Shown: positions 44,801 through 52,973, counted from the first letter of the stretch. The stretch: DNA of 64,000 nucleotides from Caulobacter sp. 602-2 (GCF_011043625.1 NZ_JAAKGT010000002.1:496001-560000), one strand, 5' to 3'. Made by a program: numbers and translations. Notes: generated by a model not told the origin, from the sequence alone.

Positions 44801-44971
44801 ACCTGGTCGGTGTTCTGGTCGTCGATGGCCTACACCCTGATCGGCGGCACGATCGGCGGCACGGTCCTGACCCTCGTCTTCCTGCCGCCGCTCTATGCGA
44901 TCTGGTTTCGGATCAAGCCCCCCCGCAGCGCTGCGACTTCGACCAGCGCCCCAGAGCCGGTAGCGACATGA
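41879..44971 (+). CDS. RND efflux pump, AcrB/MexB-like inner-membrane transporter
   Basis: 1030 residues from MNFNLSALAVRERSITLFL. Twelve predicted spans with the usual layout: EDPSFSIKVMTIISAWPGAT after the first span, two large periplasmic loops, ILSLGLLVDDAIIIIETIV (containing the paired Asp of the proton relay), and MRNSLILIGQIQ. Normal length for the family. The drug class cannot be deduced. The longer upstream frame back to 40853 is a shadow of the adaptor gene. Confidence 0.95.
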   Translation: MNFNLSALAVRERSITLFLIIALTFAGAFAFLKLGRAEDPSFSIKVMTIISAWPGATAQEMQDQVAEPLEKRMQELKWYDRSETFTRPGLAFTTLTLKDQIPAKELQEQFYQTRKKMADEAASLPRGVLGPFVNDEYGDVTFALYALKAKGEPQRLLVREAETLRQRLLHIPGVKKVQIIGEQPQKIFVEFSQARLATLGVSPRDLFSALNDRNLVTPAGAIETQGPQVQIRLDGAIDSLETIKETPIVVGGRTLKLSDIAEVKRGYEDPATFLIRNGGEPAIVLGVVMKDRFNGLELGKSLEKEAKAIQGEMPMGMSFTKITDQAVNIHEAYGEFMLKFFVALAVVIVVSLISLGFRVGVVVAMAVPLTLAGVFVIMLVTGRDFDRITLGALILSLGLLVDDAIIIIETIVVKMEEGKDRVTAATYAWGHTAAPMLAGTLVTIIGLMPVGFAKSTAGEYAGNIFWVVAFALITSWFVAVIFTPYLGVLMIPKIKPIEGGHGAIYDTPRYRKLRTLVTWTVDNRFKVAAGVGAAMVAAVLMMGGIKQQFFPLSDRPEVLIEVQMPEGQSIGSTSQAVAKVEAWLAKQPEAKIVTSYIGQGAPRFFLAISPELPDPSFAKIVVLTPDEKARDALKKRLRQFAADGSVPGAKIRATQIVFGPPSPFPVAFRVMGPDADRVRDIAEEVKGVMLRNEGLRQVNTDWGERVPTVHFVLDQDRLRAFGLSSTDASQQLQFLLTGVPVTQVREDIRSVEVVARTTGQDRLDPARLGAFTLVGAAGERIPLDQIGKAEIRMEDPILRRRDRLTTITVRGDIDERLQPPDVSIAVQKSLQPIIKALPAGYKIEMGGSIEEAGKANSALAVVFPLMFILMMVVIIFQVRSLSAMWMVLLTAPLALVGVAPTLLIFHQPFGFNAILGLIALAGIIMRNSLILIGQIQINQEEGLDPFHAVIEATVQRARPVILTALAAVLAFIPLTWSVFWSSMAYTLIGGTIGGTVLTLVFLPPLYAIWFRIKPPRSAATSTSAPEPVAT

Positions 44972-45027
44972 AGATCACTGCTCGCCAGCGCCCCCCGTCA
45001 TAAGCCGCATAGATCTGGAGCCAAACC

Positions 45028-45498
45028 ATGAGCCCCCTTGAAGCTAAACTGGCCGACCATATCGCTCCTGGCATGTCCGGCCTGGAGCAGCTCCAGGCGA
45101 TGATCGCAGCCGGTGGACGAGCGCCGATCGGCGAGACCTTGGAATTCTCGCTGACCGAGGCCGGCGATGGCTGGGCGGCGTTCGAGGGGAGGCCTGGGCT
45201 TTACGCCTACAACCCGATCGGCACAGTGCACGGCGGCTACGCAGCAACCTTGCTGGACTCCGCCTGCGGCTGCGCCGTTCACTCCAAGCTCAGCGCCAGG
45301 CAAACCTATACGACCCTGGAGCTGAAAGTGTCGTATCATCGCCCCCTGACGGACAACACGGGCCTGGTGCGCGCCGAGGGCCGAGTGGTGACCTTCGGCC
45401 GCCGCGCCGCCTTCGCCGAGGCCACGATCAAGGACGCCAGGGGGAGGATTTACGCCACCGCGACCTCCAGCCTGCTGGTGTTCGAGCGCGCGACCTAG
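45028..45498 (+). CDS. PaaI-family hotdog-fold thioesterase
   Basis: 156 residues. NPIGTVHGGYAATLLDSACG contains the hotdog active-site region, with TYTTLELKVSYHRPL and FGRRAAFAEATIKDA afterwards. It hydrolyses acyl-CoA or related thioesters. The gene begins 57 bases after the RND pump and is probably in its transcript. GGAG ribosome-binding site. Confidence 0.85.
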   Translation: MSPLEAKLADHIAPGMSGLEQLQAMIAAGGRAPIGETLEFSLTEAGDGWAAFEGRPGLYAYNPIGTVHGGYAATLLDSACGCAVHSKLSARQTYTTLELKVSYHRPLTDNTGLVRAEGRVVTFGRRAAFAEATIKDARGRIYATATSSLLVFERAT

Positions 45499-45604
45499 CG
45501 CCGGATCTAAGTCGCATCGCCATCTGCGGGGCGCGTGACGGACAAGAGGCCTTCGCCTCCCAACCGCCTCCAGGCTCCGGGACGGCCTGCGCCGGCGCGC
45601 GCGA

Positions 45605-46657
45605 TCAGTCTTGAGTGATCCTGAAGGACTTTGGCTCGGACGTCACATCGGGGACGTTGAACTCGGCCCGCAGTCCGCTTGCCCGCCAGTCGAGCCGCGC
45701 CTTGCCTCGTAGCTGGCGCCTGATGATGGCGCCGATCATCGCCGAACCGAACCCCGAGGGCCTCGGCTCGGCTGGCGGCGGCCCGCCGACCTCCTCCCAA
45801 ACCATCGTGAAGCCACGTCCGGATTCGCTCGGCATCCAGCGGACGGCGAGTACGCCCTGCGGTGCAGAAAGGCAGCCATGGGTCGCAGCATTGGCGAGCA
45901 TCTCGTGCAGGACCAGAGCCAGCGGCTGGACCAGCGGCGCCCCGACGTGGATTTCGGGACCATCAAGGGTGGTGCGGCGAGCATCGAACGGCGCGACCTG
46001 GAGCTCGAAAAGCTCGCGCAACGGGGCGGCTCGCCAGCGCCGCTCCGACAGGTAGGCATGGGTCCTGGCCAGAGCTTGGACCCGTCGCTGCACAGCGGCG
46101 GCGTACTGGGTCGCGTCACGCGCTCGGCTTAGCCGGACGATCCCCTCGACGATCGCCAGCGCGTTCATCGCCCGATGGTCCACCTCGCGAAGAAGAATCC
46201 GACTTTCCTCCCGCGCCAGCTCGGTCGCCTGACGCTCAATGCTGACGTCGACGAGAGAGGCGAAGAAATAGGCCAAGCCCCCCTTCTCGTCGTGGGCCGG
46301 GCTCAGGTTGACGCGGTTCCAGAACGTGGAGCCGTCTTTGCGATAATTGAGGATCTCGACCTCCGCCGGTCGCGCTTGCTCGACCGCCTCATGGAGGACT
46401 TTGACCGCCTGCGAATTCGTCGATGGGCCTTGAAGCAAACGACAGTTGCGGCCGATCACTTCGTCAAGACGATATCCCGTAAGGTCCAGAAAGGCCGCGT
46501 TAGCCAAAATGATCGGGTTATCGTCCTGCGATGGATCGCAAATGAGTATGGGGGTGCTAGCCCGCTCGACGGCGAAGAACACAAGGTCCCGGCGATCGGC
46601 GTGAACGGTCGAGGAATCCAGGCTGTCGCTCAAAGACTTCTTCCTCCCTCGCCGCAC
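45605..46657 (-). CDS. LOV-domain HWE-family histidine kinase (LovK-like photoreceptor)
   Basis: 350 residues. The LOV domain (about 30-145) has the flavin-adduct signature GRNCRLLQGPSTN with the photoactive Cys, and NYRKDGSTFWNRVNLSP. The HWE dimerisation helix follows with phospho-acceptor His in LREVDHRAMNALAIVEGI, then an ATPase with HEMLANAATHG and GFGSAMIGAII. Caulobacter LovK has this architecture and size. A LovR-like receiver is not next to it. Blue-light sensing is inferred from the motif. Confidence 0.9.
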   Translation of the reverse strand: MRRGRKKSLSDSLDSSTVHADRRDLVFFAVERASTPILICDPSQDDNPIILANAAFLDLTGYRLDEVIGRNCRLLQGPSTNSQAVKVLHEAVEQARPAEVEILNYRKDGSTFWNRVNLSPAHDEKGGLAYFFASLVDVSIERQATELAREESRILLREVDHRAMNALAIVEGIVRLSRARDATQYAAAVQRRVQALARTHAYLSERRWRAAPLRELFELQVAPFDARRTTLDGPEIHVGAPLVQPLALVLHEMLANAATHGCLSAPQGVLAVRWMPSESGRGFTMVWEEVGGPPPAEPRPSGFGSAMIGAIIRRQLRGKARLDWRASGLRAEFNVPDVTSEPKSFRITQD

Positions 46658-46880
46658 CGTTCGGGGCTAACGCCAAGCCGTGTCAGGGGTTGCGGGGCGA
46701 ATGGGGATCAAGCTCCACGCCATAGATCAGTTGACGCCCGACCTGGGAGGCCAGCAGCGCTCCGGTCGCCAGGCTTCGGCGCCTGTGCGAGGTATCCGCT
46801 CGCGTCCCAGATCGCTGAGCGGCTGACAGCGTCCAGTCGCTCGGTCGAACCGCTGGCGCTCGTCAACCTTCCGATTCAGG

Positions 46881-47130
46881 ACGCCCGGGTCCCTTGCTCG
46901 ATTTCGTCTCGCAACCCGCCGAGCGCCTGATCCTAGCCGCCGGGCGGCCAGACCTGCACCAGCACAACGCGGCAAGCGCGATCGGAGAGGGTGCTTGCAG
47001 CAGACCATGGTCCAGCCTCGCCCCCAGCCTCCAAGGCCGTCGCGCGAAGGCCGGGACACCGCCGCACGACAGCTAAGGAGCAACCGACCAGCGCCGCAGG
47101 GCGCCCAGCGGCCAGACCGGCGGGACGCAT
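46881..47130 (-). pseudogene. Remnant of a LysR-family regulator
   Basis: Minus-strand frames give RLDHGLLQAPSPIALAAL and, in another frame, DQALGGLRDEIEQGTRA, which parallel RLDDGLVIAPPPIALAGL and DQGLRWLRGEIEQEARA at the C-terminus of the LysR gene at 15806. Several frameshifts and an in-frame stop show it is not functional. The remainder of the gene is absent. Confidence 0.6.
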
Positions 47131-47135
47131 GCGGG

Positions 47136-47393
47136 CTAGGCCCGCATCGCCATCCGCTGCGTGCAGTCCCCCAGGCTGGGCGGAAAAAGAAAGCGTCCGG
47201 CGCGCTCGCCGTTACGCAGCCGAATTTCCAGGACCACCGGTTCGCCGGCTTGCGCCAGGCCATGACAAAGATCGCGCGCGGCCTGTTCGGCGCGGGCGCC
47301 GGTGGCGAAGGTGCGAGGACTGGTCTCGAAGTCGCCGCGGACGATCCAGCCGTTTATTGACGGCTCGACGAAGATATAGCTCGGCATAGGCAT
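47136..47393 (-). CDS. Hsp20-operon small protein, DUF2188-like, copy 1
   Basis: 85 residues from MPMPSYIFVEPSINGWIVRG. The pattern of a short strand pair, GARAEQAARDLCHGLAQAG and VVLEIRLRNGERAG resembles DUF2188-type small folds. A paralogue of equal length follows the second hsp20 operon (58760-59017). Third gene of the hsp20 operon; function unknown. Confidence 0.75.
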   Translation of the reverse strand: MPMPSYIFVEPSINGWIVRGDFETSPRTFATGARAEQAARDLCHGLAQAGEPVVLEIRLRNGERAGRFLFPPSLGDCTQRMAMRA

Positions 47394-47453
47394 GGTTTGG
47401 TTCAGGTCGATGAAGTGGCGGCCGACCTGCGCAGGTCGGCCGCCTGCCCCAAC

Positions 47454-47717
47454 TCAAGAGAAGCTGTCGCGATCCAGGCGGCTCAGCGCGGACAACACCT
47501 CGCTGAGCGGCACCGGCGCCGGCGTTCCCAAGAGCCATCTTTGACTAGGCCGGTGCTCGACGGCGCTGGCGTCGGACGCCCAGGCCGCCAGGATCTCGCG
47601 CTTTTCGGCGGGATCGAGTTCGCCGTCCTTGAGCACCTCCAGGGGGTGGAGAAAGCCGACGGCGGGCCGCGCTGGCCAGCGTCGCGCCCGCTCCGTCGTG
47701 CTGACGTCTCTGTCCAC
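47454..47717 (-). CDS. Conserved 87-residue hsp20-operon partner, copy 1
   Basis: Starts at GTG 47717 with an AGGAGG ribosome-binding site, 11 bases after the Hsp20 stop. The core VGFLHPLEVLKDGELDPAEK, REILAAWASDASAVEHRPSQ and RWLLGTPAPVPLSEVLSAL is nearly identical to copy 2 (59083-59346): six differences in the last 73 residues. Short DP/EKREIL proteins of this kind are seen near alphaproteobacterial Hsp20 genes, without known activity. A longer open frame upstream lies within hsp20. Confidence 0.8.
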   Translation of the reverse strand: MDRDVSTTERARRWPARPAVGFLHPLEVLKDGELDPAEKREILAAWASDASAVEHRPSQRWLLGTPAPVPLSEVLSALSRLDRDSFS

Positions 47718-47728
47718 GGCGAGCCTCC

Positions 47729-48211
47729 TTAGGCCGCCGCCCGGGAGGACGCGTCTTGCAGAAGCGGCGCTGATCGGCCCGCCCCCGCCTTGATCGGAAT
47801 CTGGCGGGGCTTGAGCGCCTCGGGGACCTGGCGCGTAAGATCGATCACCAGCACCCCGTGGGCGTGGCTCGCGCCGCTGACGATGACGTGGTCGGCCAGT
47901 TGGAACCGAAGCTCGAAGGGAAGCTGCGCCAGCCCCTGGTGCAGATAGGTCCGGGCCTGTTGTCCATCGCCCGTCGCCCTGCGCCCGCTGATCACCAGCA
48001 GATTGGCCTGGGTGACGATCTCCAGATCGGCGGGCGAGAAACCCGCCGCCGCCAGGGAGATACGATAGGCGTCCTCGCCGGTCATTTCGACATCGAAGGG
48101 CGGACAATGCGTGCCGGCGCCGCCGCTCAGAGCGGTCTCGATCAGGTGAGCCATGCGATCGACGCCGATCATCGAGCTGTAGAGGGGCGCCAGATCAATA
48201 GCGGTGCTCAT
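47729..48211 (-). CDS. Small heat-shock protein Hsp20, copy 1
   Basis: 160 residues from MSTAIDLAPLYSSMIGVDRM. The alpha-crystallin domain (about 40-135) has PPFDVEMTGEDAYRISLAAA, GFSPADLEIVTQANLLVISG and HAHGVLVIDLTRQVPEALKP, so a functional holdase chaperone is likely. I chose the second ATG (48211): GAGGAG ends right against the first ATG but is 6 bases from the second. First gene of a three-gene operon with RpoH promoter and ROSE leader. Confidence 0.92.
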   Translation of the reverse strand: MSTAIDLAPLYSSMIGVDRMAHLIETALSGGAGTHCPPFDVEMTGEDAYRISLAAAGFSPADLEIVTQANLLVISGRRATGDGQQARTYLHQGLAQLPFELRFQLADHVIVSGASHAHGVLVIDLTRQVPEALKPRQIPIKAGAGRSAPLLQDASSRAAA

Positions 48212-48217
48212 TTCCAT

Positions 48218-48300
48218 CTCCTCGAAAGCAAGTTGGACATGAGGGGCGCTGAACCAGCGTCAGCCGCCCCGATCCGGGCGCTGTCGGCGCCCGGCAAGCA
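48218..48300 (-). promoter_or_regulatory. ROSE-type RNA thermometer of hsp20 copy 1
   Basis: The RNA ends UUGCU-UUCG-AGGAG (48231-48218), in which the UUGCU arm pairs with the AGGAG ribosome-binding site with the characteristic G-G mismatch of ROSE elements. The leader from the RpoH start site is about 85 bases and structured (GGCGCC-type stems). Heat would open the last hairpin. Confidence 0.8.
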
Positions 48301-48306
48301 GGCGTT

Positions 48307-48335
48307 GAATTAGGGCAGAGCGCAAAGACGTCAAG
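48307..48335 (-). promoter_or_regulatory. RpoH (sigma-32) promoter of hsp20 copy 1
   Basis: CTTGAC (48335-48330), 15 bases, CCTAATTC (48314-48307). This matches the alphaproteobacterial RpoH pattern CTTG-N17-CCTAAT and is the same as at hsp20 copy 2. Confidence 0.75.
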
Positions 48336-48590
48336 ACGCCCCTGGCAAAAGTCGCTCACACGCCGACGGCGCCGCGCCTGCCGGTCGCGCTGGGAGCCGT
48401 CCTTCGGCTCTCGCGACGCCGAGAGCACGCCGTCGCAAGCCGCATTGAGATCAACGACGATCATTTCGGAACCGCCTGGAGCCTGGCGGCTGTCGACACG
48501 GCGCCCCAAGCCACGGCGCTCGGATCCGTTGGAGCCCGCTGTGCGAAAGCGACGACGCGCCGCGAGACATCTGCACGGCCGCGCCACGCC

Positions 48591-48609
48591 ACTTTCCAAG
48601 TTGGAAAGT
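48591..48609. promoter_or_regulatory. Palindromic operator ACTTTCCAA-G-TTGGAAAGT
   Basis: Perfect 19-bp dyad upstream of the membrane-protein gene, with a second related site at 48642-48658 and a half-site GGAAAGT near 48625. Likely bound by the winged-helix protein encoded two genes away. Confidence 0.65.
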
Positions 48610-48641
48610 TTACACTTGCCATGACGGAAAGTGCCTATTAG

Positions 48642-48658
48642 CTTTCCAACATGGAAAG
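48642..48658. promoter_or_regulatory. Second operator CTTTCCA-ACA-TGGAAAG
   Basis: Perfect 7-bp half-sites, 50 bases (centre to centre) from the first operator, just before the start at 48672. It also contains the in-frame ATG at 48651, which is less likely to be the real start. Confidence 0.65.
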
Positions 48659-48671
48659 TAAGGAGGCGCCC

Positions 48672-49139
48672 GTGAGCCCCGCCCCGTCGATCGATCCCGC
48701 CGAAGCCGCGCGTATGCTGGCCAAGGTCGAGGCTGTCAGCACCGATCTGGCCCGCCGCGCCAGAGCCCCGATCTGGTATCATCCCGCCCTGGGCCTGCTG
48801 ATGGGCGGCCTGGTCGCCGTGCAGGGGCAGTCCTTCCCGGTGCTGATCGGCTACTACTTGATTTTCCTCCTGGGCTTGGCGCTCTTGGTGCGAGCCTACA
48901 AGCGCCACACCGGCATGTGGGTCAGCGGCTACCGCGCCGGCCGCACGCGCTGGGTCGCCGTCGGCCTGGCGGTCCTGACGGCCTTGTCGCTCCTGCTCTC
49001 GGCCTGGTTGGCGCGCGAGCACGCCCTGGTCGCCGCCCCGTTCGTCATCGGCGCCCTCGCCGCGGGGGTGGTCACGATCGGCGGCTTCGTCTGGGAGGCC
49101 GCTTTCCGCCGCGACCTGCGCGACGGCCCCGCCCTGTGA
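48672..49139 (+). CDS. Four-span membrane protein paired with a winged-helix regulator
   Basis: 155 residues from GTG 48672, which follows AAGGAGG by 5 bases; an ATG at 48651 is inside an operator. Four hydrophobic segments: ALGLLMGGLVAVQ, VLIGYYLIFLLGLALLV, WVAVGLAVLTALSLLLSAWL and PFVIGALAAGVVTIGGFVW. Its stop overlaps the start of the regulator. Similar membrane/MarR-like pairs are common, but this one has no assigned job. Confidence 0.75.
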   Translation: MSPAPSIDPAEAARMLAKVEAVSTDLARRARAPIWYHPALGLLMGGLVAVQGQSFPVLIGYYLIFLLGLALLVRAYKRHTGMWVSGYRAGRTRWVAVGLAVLTALSLLLSAWLAREHALVAAPFVIGALAAGVVTIGGFVWEAAFRRDLRDGPAL

Positions 49140-49435
49140 GCCTCGCCGTCCTCGACCCGGTCATCCACGCCCCCAACCGCCTGCAGATCTGCTGTATGCT
49201 GGCGAGCGTCGACACCATTGATTTCGCCACCCTTCGCGAGGCGCTGGACGTCTCGGAATCGGTGCTTTCCAAGCACATCAAGACCCTGGAGGAAGCGGGC
49301 TATCTGAAGGTCAGCAAGAGCCCGTCGGAGGGACGGCTTCGCACCTGGACGGCGCTGACCTCCACCGGCCGCAAGGCTGTGAAAGGCCATCTGGCCGCGT
49401 TGAAGGCGATGATGGAGGGCGTACCCGGGGTCTGA
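49136..49435 (+). CDS. Winged-helix (MarR/ArsR-like) transcriptional regulator
   Basis: 99 residues from GTG overlapping the previous stop (GTGA). RLQICCMLASVDTIDFATLR, ALDVSESVLSKHIKTLEEAG and a wing containing EGRLRTWTALTSTGRKA define the fold. Proteins of this size (HTH_34-type) usually repress their own operon. Probably binds the TTTCCA dyads at 48591 and 48642. Confidence 0.85.
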   Translation: MSLAVLDPVIHAPNRLQICCMLASVDTIDFATLREALDVSESVLSKHIKTLEEAGYLKVSKSPSEGRLRTWTALTSTGRKAVKGHLAALKAMMEGVPGV

Positions 49436-49631
49436 GCGCTGGCGGGCAGGTGGTGTCTCTCAAGCGGCCGGATCGCTCCGAACCTCGCCCGCCGGTCCTA
49501 GCCTCGGCAATGATGGGTCCGAGGCTTTAGCCGGCACCGATCGCCCTTGTGTCGAAGTCAGCCGCAAGCCTGGCCAGGCCTCGTCCGTCGCGACAGTGGA
49601 CGGACGCGCGCCCCGGTCGCTTCCAGGCCTC

Positions 49632-51413
49632 TCACTCCGGAGCGGCTCGCACGAGATCAGGCCTTGGCGCGAAGACGGCGCCGCAGCGCTCGATCAACAG
49701 GCTCGCCTGGATCGGTTTGGACAGATGGCCGTCGGCTCCCGCCGCCAGCGACGCCTGGACGTGTTCAGGCATGGCGTTGGCGGTCAGTACGTGGACCTGT
49801 GTCCGCGGCCGGCGCTCGGCCGCCTCCAGCGCGCGGATACGCCTGATGGCGGTCAGGCCGTCCATGACCGGCATCTGCATGTCCATCAAGATCATGTCGA
49901 AAGCACCGCGCTGATAAGCCTCCACCGCTTCGGCGCCGTTCTCGACGCTGATCAGGTCAATACCCGTGGCGCCGAGGATCAGCTCGACCACACGCCGGTT
50001 GGTGGGATGATCCTCGGCCAGAAGGACGCGCATACCGGCCAGGGGCGCCTGGGCGTCACAACCCGCCGGCCCCGCCGCCTCATGCGCCGGAGCCTGGCCG
50101 CGCGGCAGCGGCGCCACGAATGTGAAGGTCGCCCCCTGGCCACGGCGCCCTTCGGCCTCGAGCCTGCCGCCCATCGCCTGGGCCAATGACTGGGAGATCG
50201 CCAGCCCCAGCCCGCTGCCTCCATATGAGCGGGTGTTGGAGCCGTCAGCCTGCTCGAAGCGGGAAAAAAGCCGCGCCTTGGTCTCCTCGTCGAAGCCGAT
50301 GCCGGTGTCGCGAACCTCGAACATGACCGTCGAACCCGACTGGGCCTCAGCGAGCCTCACCGAAAGGCGGACATGGCCTTCCGAGGTGAACTTGACCGCA
50401 TTGCTGAGGAGGTTCGACAGGATCTGCCTGATGCGTATGGCGTCGCCAATGAAGGTCCCTGCCGCGTCCGGGCTGATGTCGACCGTGAGGTCCAGACCCT
50501 TGGCCTGGGCGGCGGCGTCGAACAGTTCGGCGCAGGCCCCAACCGACGCCGCAAGATCAAAAGGTTCGGCCCGCAACTCCAGCTTCCCCGCCTCGATCCG
50601 CGCCAGATCCAGAATGTCGGTCAGGAGCGTCTCCAAGGTTCTGGCGGAAGTTTCGACCAGTTCGACCATGCTCCGCTGAGCCTGGGTCAAGGGCGTGCGC
50701 GCCAGGGCGCCGGCGACGCCCAGCACGCCGTTGAGGGGCGTACGGATCTCGTGGCTCATATTGGCCAGGAACTGCGACTTGGCGTCGTTGGCCGCGTCGG
50801 CCTTGGCCGCAGCCTCCTTCAGGGCGTCGGCGGTCTGCTGCGCCAGGGCCAGGGAGGTCGCGACCGCCCGGGCGTCGGCCAAGCCGCGCCGCGTCGCCGC
50901 CGCCAGATGCGCCACATACATGAGGTTGGCCACGCAGACGAAGGCCGCGGCCCCCTTCCCGGGCTCGGTGGCCAGCGAATAGAGCGGCAGGCCGATCAGC
51001 AGGCAGATGAACGGGGTCGTGCCCGCCCAGAGCATGGCCGCAGACGAACTGGCGTGAAGCCGAACGTTCATGACGCCCCCGGCCAGCACCGTCACGGCCA
51101 AGACCCGGCCCTGCCATCCTTCGTTGAACCAGGCCGCCGGGGCCACGCTTGCGAAGATGGCGGTGCTCAGAGCCACCGACGCGATGAACAGCCGCTTGCG
51201 CGCTTCGCTCGGCTGATAGCCGGCCTTGCGCATCGGGCGGGAAAGCCATGACGTGGCCAGCTGAGCCATGACGGTGGCGGCCAGCCAGACCGCGGGCCAG
51301 GCGCTGGCGTTGTTGAGATAGATCGCCGCAGCGATGCCGACGCTGAAGAAAAGCCGAAGGGGGAACTCCCGCACCCTTCGGTGAGCAATGCCATACCAGT
51401 CTTCCTGTCGCAT
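49632..51413 (-). CDS. Hybrid sensor histidine kinase with C-terminal receiver
   Basis: 593 residues from [14 protein letters not shown]; a GTG at 51431 is an alternative. Several membrane spans in the first 190 residues, a HisKA helix with [20 protein letters not shown], an ATPase with [22 protein letters not shown] and [10 protein letters not shown], and a receiver (about 460-590) with phospho-acceptor Asp in [13 protein letters not shown]. No output or cognate regulator lies beside it. Confidence 0.9.
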   Translation of the reverse strand: MRQEDWYGIAHRRVREFPLRLFFSVGIAAAIYLNNASAWPAVWLAATVMAQLATSWLSRPMRKAGYQPSEARKRLFIASVALSTAIFASVAPAAWFNEGWQGRVLAVTVLAGGVMNVRLHASSSAAMLWAGTTPFICLLIGLPLYSLATEPGKGAAAFVCVANLMYVAHLAAATRRGLADARAVATSLALAQQTADALKEAAAKADAANDAKSQFLANMSHEIRTPLNGVLGVAGALARTPLTQAQRSMVELVETSARTLETLLTDILDLARIEAGKLELRAEPFDLAASVGACAELFDAAAQAKGLDLTVDISPDAAGTFIGDAIRIRQILSNLLSNAVKFTSEGHVRLSVRLAEAQSGSTVMFEVRDTGIGFDEETKARLFSRFEQADGSNTRSYGGSGLGLAISQSLAQAMGGRLEAEGRRGQGATFTFVAPLPRGQAPAHEAAGPAGCDAQAPLAGMRVLLAEDHPTNRRVVELILGATGIDLISVENGAEAVEAYQRGAFDMILMDMQMPVMDGLTAIRRIRALEAAERRPRTQVHVLTANAMPEHVQASLAAGADGHLSKPIQASLLIERCGAVFAPRPDLVRAAPE

Positions 51414-51431
51414 CCGGCCATGGTCGATCAC

Positions 51432-52260
51432 GGCGATTTAACAGGTCGATAAGACCCCGACAGAACTTCCCGCGACAATCCGTCGCGACTGTTCAGTAAT
51501 GGCGCCCAGCGCCCCAGCAATTATCAAATGATATTGCCGAAGATCAGCCGCGGGCGCCGATCACTCAATCCAAGGCAAACACATCGGGCGTCGAACGCGG
51601 CAAGCCACGCCGGATCGCGGCACTCCCGAGCTTTGGCGCCTCTAGCCTGCGCTGGTGATCTGCGGAGCACGCCAAGCCTCGCGGCGTCCCTGCTCGCGTC
51701 AACAACGGGCGTCTCCGCCAAGCCCGGACGGGATCAACGATGAGCGCGGCGTTGCATCCCTCGGGGCGGCAGCATCCCTCCGGCCCGCAACTGCCGATCC
51801 AGCGCCCGACATCGCACCGCACGCCGGACCATGTTGCCAAGATCGCGGCGCTCTGGGCCAAACCCCGCCCTGCGAAAAGTCCCGGACGCGGCCTCGACCA
51901 AGGGGCCGGTCCGGCGCGTCGCCTCAACGGCTCCTGCCGCGGGACCGAGATGTTCACCGCCTCGTTTCCCGCCGACGAAGCCAGGGTCGTTGAGCCTGAG
52001 GGGCTGCTGACGGCGCGCCGGCGCCCCTCCGTCAGGCCGGCGTAGGCCGCTGTCCACGGGCTTGTGCGGGGAGAAAGCTCAGGCCGTCGATGCGTCTCGC
52101 CAACCGCTCTGGAAGCTTGGCGGCGAGATCTGCCTCGAGCGGCGGGCGCGGAGCCCCCCCGGCCTCAATGACGAGTATGGTGCTCAGCGTTGCGCTTTCG
52201 CGTGGCGGCGGCTTTCTTGGCCGAGGCCGAGCGCTCGGCGGCGCTGCGGCTGGCCGAGGC
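51432..52260. other. Region without a supported gene
   Basis: Overlapping short frames on both strands are rich in arginine, proline and serine. I could not see a credible start, domain or composition. No repeat or terminator found. Confidence 0.4.
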
Positions 52261-52482
52261 CTAGCCACCCTTCTTGCCGCCCTTGTGGGACGCTGGATGG
52301 CCGGTGTCCTTGCCGCGGCCCGAGCCGGACTTCTTGCCGCCGCCGTCGTCCTTGTTGACCGTGGCCCAGGCGCGCCGCTCGGCCTCCTTGGTCGATACGC
52401 CCTTGTCCTCGTAGGACTCGGCGATGTGGTCGGCTTTGCGCTCCTGCTTGTCGGTATAGGCGCTTTTGTCACCTCGGGGCAT
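52261..52482 (-). CDS. Small lysine/glycine-rich protein (KGG/plasmid-stabilisation-like)
   Basis: 73 residues from MPRGDKSAYTDKQERKADHI. After AESYEDKGVSTKEAERRAWA comes a KDDGGGKKSGSGRGKD tail with repeated GK. Such proteins are commonly labelled plasmid stabilisation protein, but this is not a toxin or partition protein by sequence. Likely stress-induced in relatives. AGGAGG ribosome-binding site. Confidence 0.75.
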   Translation of the reverse strand: MPRGDKSAYTDKQERKADHIAESYEDKGVSTKEAERRAWATVNKDDGGGKKSGSGRGKDTGHPASHKGGKKGG

Positions 52483-52596
52483 GTCGTCCTCCTGACGGGC
52501 GCGGATAGGCGCCCGTCCCCGATAGCTCCTTGAGGGAGCCAAGCGTTCCCAAAGCAAAGTCAAGGGCTTAGCTTGAAGTGCCTTTTGACGCAGACA

Positions 52597-52622
52597 GGAA
52601 CACAGGCCCTCACCGGCCCGTT
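52597..52622 (+). promoter_or_regulatory. Candidate EcfG/SigT promoter
   Basis: GGAAC, 17 bases, CGTT, 52 bases before the glutamine-rich gene. Exact match to the general stress response consensus. Confidence 0.65.
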
Positions 52623-52673
52623 GCCGACCTAACCTCGCCGCTCCTCGGCGAGGGCAGGGACGGAAAAACGATC

Positions 52674-52967
52674 ATGACCGAGCACCGCGACGACAACGGC
52701 CTGCAGCAGCAACAAAACGACCCTCAGCGCCAGCAAGCCGGTCAGCAAAACCAGCAGGGCGAAACGCGTTCGCCCCAGCAGCAGTCGGACGAGCGCCAGC
52801 AAGCCCAGCCGGGCCAGCAAAACCAGCAGGCCGATCAGAATCGCCGCCCGTCTGAACAAGCCGAAAGGACGGGCCAGGACGAGCTCGACAACGGCTCGGT
52901 CGGCGGCGCCGAACCCGCTGGCGACCTGCAGCCGGGGCGCACCGGCGACGGCGGCGCCGAACGCTAG
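52674..52967 (+). CDS. Glutamine-rich hydrophilic small protein
   Basis: 97 residues from MTEHRDDNGLQQQQNDPQRQ. Very rich in Gln, Asn and charged residues, with the repeated unit QPGQQNQQ/QAGQQNQQ and no hydrophobic core, so probably disordered. Controlled by a SigT-type promoter. No family recognised. Confidence 0.65.
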   Translation: MTEHRDDNGLQQQQNDPQRQQAGQQNQQGETRSPQQQSDERQQAQPGQQNQQADQNRRPSEQAERTGQDELDNGSVGGAEPAGDLQPGRTGDGGAER

Positions 52968-52973
52968 GCAGAC

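Noticed and set aside
52482..52563. EcfG-like promoter for the lysine/glycine-rich gene
   Set aside because: GGGAAC is present upstream on that strand but no CGTT at 16-17 bases.
52680..52860. CRISPR-like repeats in the glutamine-rich gene
   Set aside because: The CAGCAA/GGCCAGCAAAACCAGCAG repeats are codon repeats within a reading frame, not spaced direct repeats.
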